DNA of 64,000 bases, from assembly GCF_932526225.1 (NCBI RefSeq), contig NC_064047.1, forward strand, positions 13,710,460-13,774,459, read 5' to 3'. The translations under genes were made by a program, and so were the position numbers. The stretch's first letter is position 1, and every line of letters begins with the position of its first letter. This document shows, in pieces, positions 54,201-64,000 of this stretch. This stretch comes from Nematostella vectensis. Lineage: Eukaryota; Cnidaria; Anthozoa; Actiniaria; Edwardsiidae. A model generated the notes under the pieces. It was not told the DNA's origin and did not search any database. It was given only the letters and a program-made list of their open reading frames with translations.

Positions 54201-57200
54201 CAGTCTTGGGTTTGCAAGTCGCCTCTTCTGACCTTAACAAAGCGTCCAAAAATAAAAACGTCCTTAAAAGCCCAGCCATCAAAACACCTAATCTTTAAAA
54301 CGCTAAAAACGCTAGACCTAAAATACACTAGACCAAAATCCAGCCAATAAAACGCCTAACGATAAAAACGCCCAAGCTTCAAAACGCCCAAAGATAAAAT
54401 CGCTAGACAAAAATAAAGCCCAACCATTAAAACACCCAACTTTTAAAATGCTAAACACGCTCGACCATAAAAACAGCCATTGTACGTGGTCCCTACGTCA
54501 TCACCGTGTGAGAACCCGACTTGGCAGTTATCAAAAATGCCCACATTGTTAGTTGTGAGCAGCTAACAATGCTAATGTATGTTATCCAAATGCGTGTTAT
54601 ACTTCATCCTAAGCCGACAGGTCATCTAAGATTCCAAAACAGATCTATAATCAGTATGGCGCGTCCAAAGGCCCTCCCCCCCCCTTTTCCCCTTCACTTT
54701 CCCTCTACATTCCACCTCCCCTCCCCTTCCCTCTACATTCAACCTTCCCTCCCTCTCCCTCTACTTTCCTCTTCCCCTCCCCTCCCTCTACATCCCACCT
54801 CCCCTCAACCTCCCTCTACATTCCACCTCCCCTTCCCTCTCCCTGTACATTCCACCTCCCCTCCCCTCCCTCTACTTTCCTCCTCCCCTCCCCTCCCTCT
54901 ACATCCCACCTCCCCTCCACCTCCCTCTACATTCCACCTCCCCTCCCCCTCCCTCTACATTCCACCTCCCCTCCACCTCCCTCTACATTCCACCTCCCCT
55001 CCCCCTCCCTCTACATTCCACCTCCCCTCCCCCTCCCTCTACATTCCACCTTCCCTTCCCTCCCTCTACATTCCACCTCCCCTCCCCCTCCCTCTACATT
55101 CCACCTCCTCTCCCCCTCCCCCTACATTCCTCCTCCCCTCCCCTCCATCTACATTCCACCTCCCCTCCCCCTCCCTCTCACTCTACATTCCACCTCCCCT
55201 CCCCCTTCCTCTACATTCCACCTCCCCTCGCCCTCCCTCTACATTCCTCCTCCCCTCCCCTCCCTCTACATTCCACCTCCCCTCCCCCTCCCTCTACATT
55301 CCACCTCCCCTCCCCCTCCCTCTACATTCCACCTCCCCTCCCCCTCCCTCTCCCTCTACATTCCACCTCCCCTCCCCCTTCCTCTACATTCCACCTCCCC
55401 TCCCCCTCCCTCTACATTCCACCTCCCCTCCCCCTCCCTCTCCCTCTACATTCCACCTCCCCTCCCCCTCCCTCTCCCTCTACATTCCACCTCCCCTCCC
55501 CCTCCCTCTCCCTCTACATTCAACCTCCCCTCCCCCTCCCTCTCCCTCTACATTCCACCTCCCCTCCCCCTCCCTCTACATTCCACCTCCCCTCCCCCTC
55601 CCTCTACATTCCACCTTCCCTTCCCTCCCTCTACATTCCACCTCCCCTCCCCCTCCCTCTACATTCCACCTCCCCTCCCCCTCCCTCTACATTCCTCCTC
55701 CCCTCCCCTCCCTCTACATTCCACCTCCCCTCCCCCTCCCTCTCCCTCTACATCAATCAATCAATATATCAATCAATATATTTTATTTGGTACCCTTATA
55801 CATGATTATATATCAGGTGTTTTTCCAAATAGTTAAGATAAAAAGGAGGTTGTCATTATCCGTGGTGTGCATTTATTCTTTTAGGCATTCAAATCTTTTT
55901 CTTGTGCAGTCAAAAATATATTTTGCAGTTTCCCTGTTAATGATCTCGTTTCTTTGATCCATGGTAATAATAAAAAGGAAAGCTCTTTCAGATGTCATTG
56001 CATTTAAGTTGATATTAGTTTTGTCTTTGATAACACTATAGTATGCCTTTCTAATCGCGTTGTACATTCCACCTCCCCTCCCCCTTCCTCTACATTCCAC
56101 CTCCCCTCCCCCTCCCTCTACATTCCTCCTCCCCTCCCTCTACATTCCACCTCCCCTCCCCCTCCCTCTCCCTCTACATTCCACCTCCCCTCCCCCTCCC
56201 TCTCCCTCTACATTCCACCTCCCCTCCCCCTCACTCTCCCTCTACATTCCACCTCCCCTCCCCCTCCCTCTACATTCCACCTTCCCTTCCCTTCCCTCTA
56301 CACCCCACCTCCCCTCCCCTCTACATTCCACCTCCTTTTCCCTCTACATTCCACCTCCTTTTCCCTCTACATTCCACCTCCTTTTCCCTCTACATTCCAC
56401 CTCCCCTCCACCTCCCTCTACATTCCCCCTCCCCTCCCCCTCCCTCTACATTCCACCTCCCCTCCCCCTCCATCTACATTCCTCCTCCCCTCCCCTCCCT
56501 CTACATTCCACCTCCCCTCCCCCTCCCTCTACATTCCACCTCCCCTCCCCCTCCCTCTACATTCCACCTTCCCTTCCCTTCCCTCTACACCCCACCTCCC
56601 CTCCCCTCTACATTCCACCTCCTTTTCCCTCTACATTCCACCTCCCCTTCCCTTACCTCTACATTCCAACTCACCTCCCCTCTACATTCTACCTCCCCTC
56701 CCCTTCACTCTACATTCCACCTCCCATTCCCTCCATTTCCCTGTACATTCCACCTACCCTTCCCTTCCCTCTACATTCCACCTACCCTTTCCTTCCCTCT
56801 ACATTCCACCTACCCTTTCCTTCCCTCTACATTCCACCTCCCCTTCTCTTCCCTCTACATTCCACCTCCCCTTCCCTCCACACTCCACCCCCCCCTTCCC
56901 TTCCCTCTACATTCCTGGCCCTAAAACCTTCCTATTCAACTTCCTTCCCAAATTCAACTTCTTTACCATCCTTACCCTTCCCCCTGTCAATTTTTCCTTC
57001 CCCTTTCCCAGCCTAGCACTCCATTTTCCCCTTGTCTTTCCGAAGCCCACCCACCTTCATGCCCCTTCTCCATCACCAACACCCCTAGCCTGCCCCTGCC
57101 TTCAACTCCCCCCTGTAAGCCTCACACTTCACCCCCTCCCCTTCACCAAGCCTCACACTTCACCCCCTCCCCCTCACCAAGCCTCACACTTCACCCCCTC

Positions 57201-60200
57201 CCCCTCACCAAGCCTCACACTTAACCCCCTCCCCCTCACCAAGCCTCACACTTTACCCCCTCCCCCTCACCAAGCCTCACACTTAACCCCCTCCCCCTCA
57301 CCAAGCCTCACACTTAACCCCCTCCCACTCACCAAGCCTCACACTTCACCCCCTTCCCCTCACCAAGCCTCACACTTCACCCCCTCCCCCTCACCAAGCC
57401 TCACACTTAACCCCGTCCCCCTCACCAAGCCTCACACTTAACCCCCTCCCACTCACCAAGCCTCACACTTCACCCCCTTCCCCTCACCAAGCCTCACACT
57501 TCACCCCCTCCCCCTCACCAAGCCTCATACTTCACCCCCTCCCCCTCACCAAGCCTTACACTTCACCCCCTCCCCCTCACCAAGCCTCACACTTCACCCC
57601 CTCCCCCTCACCAAGCCTTACACTTCACCCCCTCCCCCTCACCAAGCCTCACACTTAACCCCCTCCCCCTTACCAATCATCACACTTTACCCCCTCACCA
57701 AGCCTCACACTTCACCCCCTCCACCTCACCAAGCCTTACACTTCACCCCCTCCCCCTCACCAAGCCTCACACTTTACCCCCTCACCAAGCCTCACACTTC
57801 ACCCCCTCCCCTTCACCAAGCCTCACACTTCACCCCCTCCCCCTCACCAAGCCTCACACTTCACCCCCTCCCCCTCAACAAGCCTTACACGTCACCCCCT
57901 TCCCCTCACCAAGCCTCACACTTCACCCCCTCCTCCTTACCAAGCATCACACTTCACCCCCTCCCCTTCACCAAGCATCACACTTAACCCCCTCCCCCTT
58001 ACCAAACCTCACACTTCACCCCTTCTCTCTCACCAAGCATAACATTTCACCCCCTCCCCCTTACCAAGCCTCACACTTCACCCCCTCCTCCTCACCAAGC
58101 CTAACACTTCACCTACTTCCCCCCCTTACCAAGCCACACACCTCCCCGGCCCTCCCCCCTCACCAAGCCTCTTATTTCATCCCCTCCCCCTGCCTCGCTC
58201 TGCCTTTGCCTCCCCTTCCCCAGCGTTGCAATTCATTTCCCTCTCACTGACCTTAACCCACCAGACTACCCCATTTTTCCGAAGCCCCGTCATTCCTTCC
58301 CTCTAATCGTCCAATTTTCCACACGTCAATGGCTATGGTTGCACTACTTACAAAGCCCTGCCATTCCTTCCCTTTCATCTCCCAAAGCCCTGCCATTCCT
58401 TCCCTCTGATCTTCCAAAGTCCCGCCTTTCCTTCCCTCTGATCTTCCAAAGCCCCGCCATTCCTTCCCTCTGATCTTCCAATTTTCCACACGTCAATGGC
58501 TATGGAGGCACTACTTACCGTGCTCCCTAGTTTAGGCCTGATCCGACTTTGCAGGGGGTCATAAACACAATTTTCTCCTTTGTTCCTGCAAGACGTCATG
58601 TTACTACTCAGTGTTGGACCATCGTACCACTCGATGTTGAAGGAGACGTTACTCCACAGAGGAAAGGTGAAGTTGCACACCATGAATAGGTCCCTGTCGC
58701 AGGTAGTCAAGGGCTCCACCTTTGGCTTGGGGACCAGAAAACTCGGGAAAACGGCTTTCACGTCAGCTGTGATAATAGTACAAATACAATAGAACTCCGT
58801 TACTCTGAGAGATAGAGAAATCAGTTCGAATTATTAGCCGAGGCTCTAGGTAAAGAGCTCACATGGAAATATATTTGCTGTTCAATTTTTTTTTATTAAA
58901 ATCACGAACAATTTATCGGTACCCTTATATTGGTCAAGGAAACCATCTGAAAAAAAGACTGGCAACCGGAATAAGAAAACAAAATCATAATTGCTTGTTT
59001 TGGGAAGAAAAGATATAGAAAGGAAATGTAGAGGAAATGCGGTTTGTGGAAACGATCAAAATAATGTGAGCGGAGAATTATTTCGGTTTGGAATTTGGAT
59101 CATTAATTAAGATAATCCAAGAGAAATCGAGCTCACGAAAAATTAACCGCCTCGATTAAGTGGGGTTTTATTGTAATATACCAGTACTTCAATAAGATGT
59201 GTAGTACACATATAAAGGGAAAACTATCTTCCCAAATTTAAAAACTGGAATTCGACTCTCGGCGTATTGTATTCATTGTTCTGGTAAGACCACGACAGCT
59301 TGGGCTTTTTGTTTCTACTCAAATTTAAAAAAATATGTATGCAAGGTTAAGACAAGTCGGGGCAAGGTTGTGTCCCCCCCCAAATAATATCCACATGTTT
59401 TTGTATCGCCCCCCCTCCCCCCGATAACAGTCACAGTCTGTCACAGCTCTGATATGTCTGGATTGAAGATATGGGATACCTGTGCAATTTGGTCCACTGA
59501 AGCCTTCGTCGCAGGGTATTCCATCGCCTTGAAAAAAGGATACAGTTTAAAAACCAAAAATGCCTACCAAACATTCCTCAAACGTTTGCTTTTCTACCAC
59601 TTTGTAGAGATGTGTACAGTGTTACATAATACACCACTGATATTTACAAACAGAATCACGCAAGCAGCGCAGCCATTCATGGTCACGCAACGAGGACAGC
59701 CATAAATGGTCACGCAACGAGCACAGACATTCATGGTCACTCAACCAGCTTAGCCATTTATCATTACGGAAGGAGCACAGCCGTTCAAGGTCACAGAACA
59801 GGCACAGCCATTCATGGTCACGCAACGAGCACAGCCATTCACGGTCACACAACGAGGACAGCCATTCACGGTCACACAACGAGCACAGCCATTCATAGTC
59901 ACGCAACGAGGACAGCCATTCACGGTCACACAACGATTACAGCCATTCATGGTCACGCAACGAGCTTAGCCATTCATCATTACGCAAGAAGCACAGCCGT
60001 TCATGGTCACGCAGCGAGCACAGCCATTCATAGTCACGCAACGAGGATAGCCAGCCATGGTCACACAACGAGCACAGCCATTCATGGTCACACAACGAGC
60101 GCAGCCATTCATGGTCACGCAGCGAGCACAGTCATAAATGGTCACGCAACGAGCACAGCCATTCATAGTCACGCAATGAGCGCAGCCATTCATGGTCACG

Positions 60201-60775
60201 CAACGAGCACAGCCATTCATGGTCACGCAACAAGAACAGCTATTCATGGTCACGCAACGCTTTCCTCGCGTGACCAGCTAAAATAACTGGTGTCCCGAAA
60301 ACCTACCTGCGCAGTACGCCATTGAGCACCCATAAGGAGGTCGAAGATAGTAGACATAGTACCCTCCGCTGCACATCTCCACGCACATGTCAATAGACCG
60401 GAAGCAGCCGTTGTTCCTGTTATTGACGTTAACGCACGCGGTAGTTTCCTTGGTTACCCCAATCGTTTCTGGGTGGGTCCCCCTCATCCATATCGGCGCT
60501 AAGGTTCCACACATGTTCGGCTCGGGTTTAGTGGTCGGGATCTCGCCGCCGACACTGCTAGTGAACCGATACCATCCGGGCTGAAGGAGGTAGTCGCACA
60601 AGGCGGGCTGCGGTCTTTTGTATCTGTATTTTGTGCTTCTATGCGGGTCTTTAATCGGGATGTAGTTCGCTGCTGAGCAGGGGTCGGCGGGCCTTGGGCA
60701 GCTTCTCCCGTCGGAAGTTCCCTTGAAGCCAGTAAAGGCGTAAAGAACAAGGATACAAGCTGCAAATCTTCCCAT
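51156..60775 (-). CDS. Secreted D8C (VWDE- or mucin-like) gene, copy B, 3'-truncated
   Basis: Exons 60307-60775, 59480-59527, 58519-58766, 52225-52482 and 51156-51264 have the same lengths and phases as copy A and no internal stops. Together they encode a signal peptide, D8C, a partial EGF, and three further Cys-rich segments. The next exon (EGF, 16207-16620 in copy A) has no counterpart left of 50465, so the protein would end differently or the transcript would run into unrelated sequence. A secreted or matrix role is inferred from domains only. Confidence 0.78.
51350..51905. mobile_element. Nested foldback element (copy B)
   Basis: Unit 2 counterpart of 17790-18337, with the same outer and inner arms. 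Two short differences occur in the right half (a missing cgatgtgcatctcccgc-like block and added gaagtgccgacgaagg). Confidence 0.65.
52225..52482 (-). CDS. QVYG/GDYDNPGTPAGGLYI exon, D8C gene copy B
   Basis: 258 nt, phase 0 at both ends, donor GTATGT (52224-52219), acceptor AG (52484-52483). It differs from copy A by few residues (NNWTP against NKWTP; AGGLYI against AGELYI). Confidence 0.78.
52790..52990. repeat. GATGGT array (copy B, short allele)
   Basis: About 15-20 interrupted units against about 40 in copy A. Same low-complexity reading frames. Confidence 0.9.
53057..53205. repeat. 22-bp repeat (copy B)
   Basis: About six copies of atattgtttgagggtcatta, an expansion compared with copy A. 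Confidence 0.85.
53665..53845. repeat. 52-bp minisatellite (copy B, about three copies)
   Basis: Short counterpart of 20225-20765. Confidence 0.85.
54240..54480. repeat. Degenerate AAAACGC-rich repeat (copy B)
   Basis: Counterpart of 21440-21690, nearly identical. Confidence 0.6.
54675..56935. repeat. Expanded polypyrimidine minisatellite (copy B)
   Basis: About 2.2 kb of ctctacattccacctcccct plus ccccctcc units, about five times the copy A array, interrupted by a retroelement fragment at 55750-56063. Open frames of 478 and 318 codons here are low-complexity artefacts. Confidence 0.92.
55750..56063 (-). mobile_element. 3' fragment of a retroelement inserted in the polypyrimidine array
   Basis: An island of normal-composition sequence. 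On the minus strand it reads an open stretch ending ETAKYIFDCTRKRFECLKE and a stop, then AT-rich sequence and a terminal (ttga)n-like tail at about 55750-55775. That order (C-terminal coding end, short 3' UTR, microsatellite tail) is typical of a 5'-truncated non-LTR retrotransposon. The coding fragment is too short to name a clade. Array repeats continue on both sides. Confidence 0.55.
57115..58165. repeat. 31-bp CT-rich minisatellite (copy B)
   Basis: About 33 copies of caccaagcctcacacttcac plus cccctccccct; counterpart of 22310-23065. Confidence 0.9.
58270..58518. repeat. Intron repeat abutting a donor (copy B)
   Basis: Counterpart of 23160-23435 with one fewer 37-bp unit. Confidence 0.75.
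58519..58766 (-). CDS. Cys-rich/Ig-like exon, D8C gene copy B
   Basis: 248 nt, identical in structure to 23436-23683. Encodes CDRDLFMVCNFTFPLWSN and CRNKGENC. Open. Confidence 0.78.
59480..59527 (-). CDS. 48-nt EGF-like micro-exon, D8C gene copy B
   Basis: Encodes DGIPCDEGFSGPNCT. Donor GTATCC (59479-59474), acceptor AG (59529-59528). The aromatic residue after EG is the usual EGF one. Confidence 0.73.
59655..60265. repeat. 27-bp intronic minisatellite (copy B)
   Basis: About 22 copies; counterpart of 24590-25195. Confidence 0.9.
60307..60775 (-). CDS. Signal peptide and D8C exon, copy B (intact)
   Basis: 156 codons from ATG at 60775. Residues 1-20 form a signal peptide (MGRFAACILVLYAFTGFKGT). 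D8C runs from about residue 31: DPCSAANYIPIKDPHRSTKY, LLQPGWYRFTSSVGGEIP, MCGTLAPIWMRGTHPETI, CSGGYYVYYLRPPYGCSMAYC. The pattern DPC...GWYRF...G..P...CGT.AP.W..G.HP...YYL..P..C...YC is diagnostic of uromodulin-type D8C. Ends at donor GTAGGT (60306-60301). Confidence 0.87.
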
Positions 60776-60894
60776 TGTCAATTAGCTTTAGCTCAGAGGG
60801 AAAAAAAGAAAAGAAAAGTTGAGGGTGGCGATTCCAAAATCACTTGGGCGCATGCTCAAAATCCGGGCCACTGTGGAAGCGCAAAGCAAGACCG

Positions 60895-61065
60895 CACAGG
60901 CCGCGGGCATGTCCTATAAACCAAGACCGCACAGGCCGCGGGCATGTCCCTTAAACCAAGACCGCACAGGCCGCGGGCATGTATCTTAAACCTAGACCGC
61001 ACAGGCCGCGGTCATGTATCTTAAACCAAGATCGCACAGGCCGCGGGCATGTCCCTTTAACCTCG
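60895..61065. repeat. 35-bp GC-rich repeat upstream of D8C gene (copy B)
   Basis: Five copies of aagaccgcacaggccgcggg plus catgtcccttaaacc, about 120-290 bases upstream of the start codon. Confidence 0.85.
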
Positions 61066-61069
61066 ATTT

Positions 61070-62135
61070 ACCAGTTTCTGCTAAAAACCAATATGTGGGA
61101 AAATATTTCCAAACTATTAACGAATAAAAACTATGCTATATGGCGTGAAGCACACATATAAATAGATGAATCCTCCTTCACAGCAATCACAATAAAGATA
61201 CTTCTAGAGATAGAAATATACTCTTCGTGTTTTTGTACCATCCTGAATGGATAGAGTGATTAGGAACCATGGTCTGGATGTCGGTAGTCAGTTAAATCTT
61301 TTATAATTTGTCGGTAGTCAGGAAGAATTATCGGTCTTTGCCGGTAGTCGGTAAATCTAAATTAGCATTCGCTTTTGTACCAGATTTTATGTACAAACTA
61401 GATTAAACATTATTTAGGATTGAGTAGTAATTGATAACTTATTGATAATAAATTAATTATGGATTAATAATTGACAGAAAAGTTGATGCAACATGAAAAA
61501 CAGTGCAGATCCTGAAATGACGTATTTTGTAGATTGACGATGGAAGTAAAGAGTAAAAAGACGGGAAATAATGTCTGTAGTCGACAAATATTTTTTGTCG
61601 CTAGTCACTAGTTTTCATGTTTTGTCGGTAGTCGGTTACTCTTCAGGCCGTTTGTCGCAGTCGGTTAACCCCATCCAGACCATCATGTTATGCAGAGTTA
61701 TGCACTGCCTTGCATATTCCTATTATTGCGATATTGTCGTGATACTGTCGACAGTATTATAGTTTCTTTTTTTCTACAAAAAAAGCATGTTTCTAGTATA
61801 GGGTAAAGCCAGTAAGCACTCCATATTGTTTTATTCCGTGGATTATTACGGGAACATTTGTGGGCATATTATGTTTTTGGGGATCATTCGCGCGCCGGGG
61901 ATCATTTGCGGTCCTGTACAGACCTGAGTTTGAGATGTGCTCGCTAAAAAACAGCTTCTGTGAGCGGTGAAAGAGATTAGAGGGAATCAAAGTGGTTTCT
62001 AAAGACCACATTCTTTATCACATCATCTTTAAGTTATGAATAGTAAGAGAAGATTTGAGACATTTGCGCCTTTTTGGTTTGTACTTATACTGTACATCTG
62101 CTTCAAAACACTCTTTTATGATGCTGAATGGATCA
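61070..62135. other. Upstream spacer with gtcggtagtc motifs (copy B)
   Basis: Counterpart of 26036-27090. No gene seen. Confidence 0.6.
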
Positions 62136-62139
62136 TAAA

Positions 62140-64000
62140 GATCTTTTAGATACGAGTTAAGACATAACACGAATAGCATAGGGACTTTTAGATACGAGCT
62201 AAGACATAACACGAATAGCATAGGGACTTTTAGATACGAGCTAAGACATAACACGAATAGCATAGGGACTTTTAGATACGAGCTTAAAGACATAACACGA
62301 ATAGCATAGGGACTTTTAGATACGAGCTAAGACATAACACGAATAGCATAGGGACTTTTAGATACGAGCTAAGACATAACACGAATAGCATAGGGACTTT
62401 CAGATACGAGCTAAGACATAACACGAATAGCATAGGGACTTTTAGATACGAGCTAAGACATAACACTAATAGCATAGGGACTTTTAGATACGAGCTAAGA
62501 CATAACACGAAGAGCATAGGGACTTTTAGATACGAGCTAAGACATAACACGAATAGCATAGGGACGTTTAGATACGAGCTAAGACATAACACGAATAGCA
62601 TAGGGACTTTTAGATACGGGCTAAGACATAACACGAATAGCATAGGGACTTTTAGATACGGGCCAAGACATAACACGAATTGCATAGGGACTTTTAGATA
62701 CGAGCTAAGACATAACACGAATAGCATAGGGACTTTTAGATACGAGCTAAGACATAGCACGAATTGCATAGGGACTTTTAGATACGAGCTTAGACATAAC
62801 ACGAATAGCATAGGGACTTTTAGATACGAGCTTAAAGACATAATACGAATAGCATAGGGACTTTTAGATACGAGTTAAGACATAACACGAATAGCATAGG
62901 GACTTTTAGATACGAGCTTAAAGACATAACACGAATAGCATAGGGACTTTTAGATACGAGCCAAGACATAACACGAATAGCATAGGGACTTTCAGATACG
63001 AGCTAAGACATAACACGAATAGCATAGGGACTTTTAGATACGAGCCATAACATAACACGAATAGCATAGGGACTTTTAGATACGAGCCAAGACATAACAC
63101 AAATAGCATAGGGACTTTTAGATACGAGCTAAGACATAACACGAATAGCATAGGGACTTTTAGATACGAGCTAAGACATAACACGAATAGCATAGGGACT
63201 TTAAGATACGAGCTAAGACATAGCACGAATTGCATAGGGACTTTTAGATACGAGCTAAGACATAACACGAATAGCATAGGGACTTTTAGATACGAGCTAA
63301 GACATAGCACGAATTGCATAGGGACTTTTAGATACGAGCTTAGACATAACACGAATAGCATAGGGACTTTTAGATACGAGCTAAGACATAACACGAATAG
63401 CATAGGGACTTTTTGATACGAGCTAAGACATAACGCGAATAGAATAGGGACTTTTAGATACGAGCTAAAAAATAACACGAATAACATAGGGACTTTTAGA
63501 TACGAGCTAAGACATTACACGAATAGCATAGGGACGTTTAGATACGAGCTAAGACATAACACGAATAGCATAGGGACTTTAAGATACGAGCCAAGACATA
63601 ACACGAATAGCATAGGGACTTTTAGATACGAGCTAAGACATAACACGAATAGCATAGGGACTTTTAGATACGAGCTAAGACATAACACGAATAGCATAGG
63701 GACTTTTAGATACGAGCTAAGACATAACACGAATAGCATAGGGACTTTTAGATACGAGCTAAGACATAACGCGAATAGCATAGGGACTTTTAGATACGGG
63801 CTAAGACATAACACGAATAGCATAGGGACTTTTAGATACGAGCTAAGACATAACAAGAATAGCATAGGGACTTTTAGATACGAGCTAAGACATAACGCGA
63901 ATAGCATAGGGACTTTTAGATACGAGCTAAGACATAACACGAATAGCATAGGGACTTTTTGATACGAGCTAAGACATTACACGAATAGCATAGGGACGTT
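62140..64000. repeat. 42-bp satellite array (copy B), runs past window end
   Basis: At least 44 copies of the unit seen at 27095-28905. Variants (gaattgcat, gcttaaagac, gacgttt) are shared by groups of units, pointing to higher-order amplification. Confidence 0.93.

Noticed and set aside
54521-57016. Open frames of 478 and 318 codons rich in Pro, Ser and Leu
   Set aside because: They translate a polypyrimidine minisatellite and run into the inserted retroelement. The length differs greatly in unit 1.

Overview
The window is animal nuclear DNA, most likely from an anthozoan cnidarian such as a sea anemone. Genes are split by short GT-AG introns. The recognisable proteins are a TRIM-type RING/B-box/coiled-coil protein joined to a TLDc domain, a secreted D8C/EGF protein like VWDE or cnidarian mucin-like proteins, a fragment of ribosomal protein L24, a membrane receptor tail with paired tyrosine motifs, a non-LTR retrotransposon and a Gypsy-type LTR element. 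No prokaryotic operon, rRNA gene or CRISPR array was seen. The species assignment is inference from protein style, not a database match.

The dominant architecture is a direct tandem duplication with a period of about 33.4 to 35.8 kb. Unit 1 begins at or before position 1 and unit 2 begins near 33380, then runs off the right edge. Matching landmarks are: the TLDc exon at 899-1249 and 34283-34633; the RING exon at 3518-3703 and 39337-39522; a 46/50-codon ORF at 7667 and 43045; and five exons of the D8C gene at 17587-25705 and 51156-60775. A 42-bp satellite also corresponds, at 27095-28905 and 62140-64000. The units differ by insertions (LINE, Gypsy element, MITE-bounded minisatellite), by array copy number and by a non-homologous middle segment (about 7.9-16.9 kb against 43.2-50.46 kb).

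Unit 1 reads left to right as follows. It starts with the right end of a DNA transposon and TRIM-TLDc copy 1 (minus). A tRNA-derived SINE-like element and a truncated LINE (plus) follow, then a short ORF and a two-exon RPL24 fragment with a frame break. Next come 53-bp, 58-bp and 41-bp minisatellites, a terminal exon of an ITAM-like membrane protein (plus), and D8C gene copy A (minus) with three in-frame stops. The unit closes with the 42-bp satellite.

Unit 2 carries the last TLDc exon (30644-30984, just left of the unit boundary), a 1.6-kb TIR transposon, TRIM-TLDc copy 2, and a partly repeated spacer. A decayed Gypsy element with about 122-bp LTRs, a decayed multi-exon gene of unknown family, and D8C gene copy B follow. 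Copy B is intact in every exon seen but lacks the EGF exon present in copy A.

Nearly every intron and spacer carries a minisatellite or foldback element. These arrays produce most of the long open frames, which are not considered genes. At two introns of the D8C gene the array starts at the 5' splice site and repeats sequence from it. Both TRIM-TLDc copies and D8C copy A show different lesions, so the locus looks like a duplicating gene cluster in active decay, or partly a haplotype or assembly artefact.
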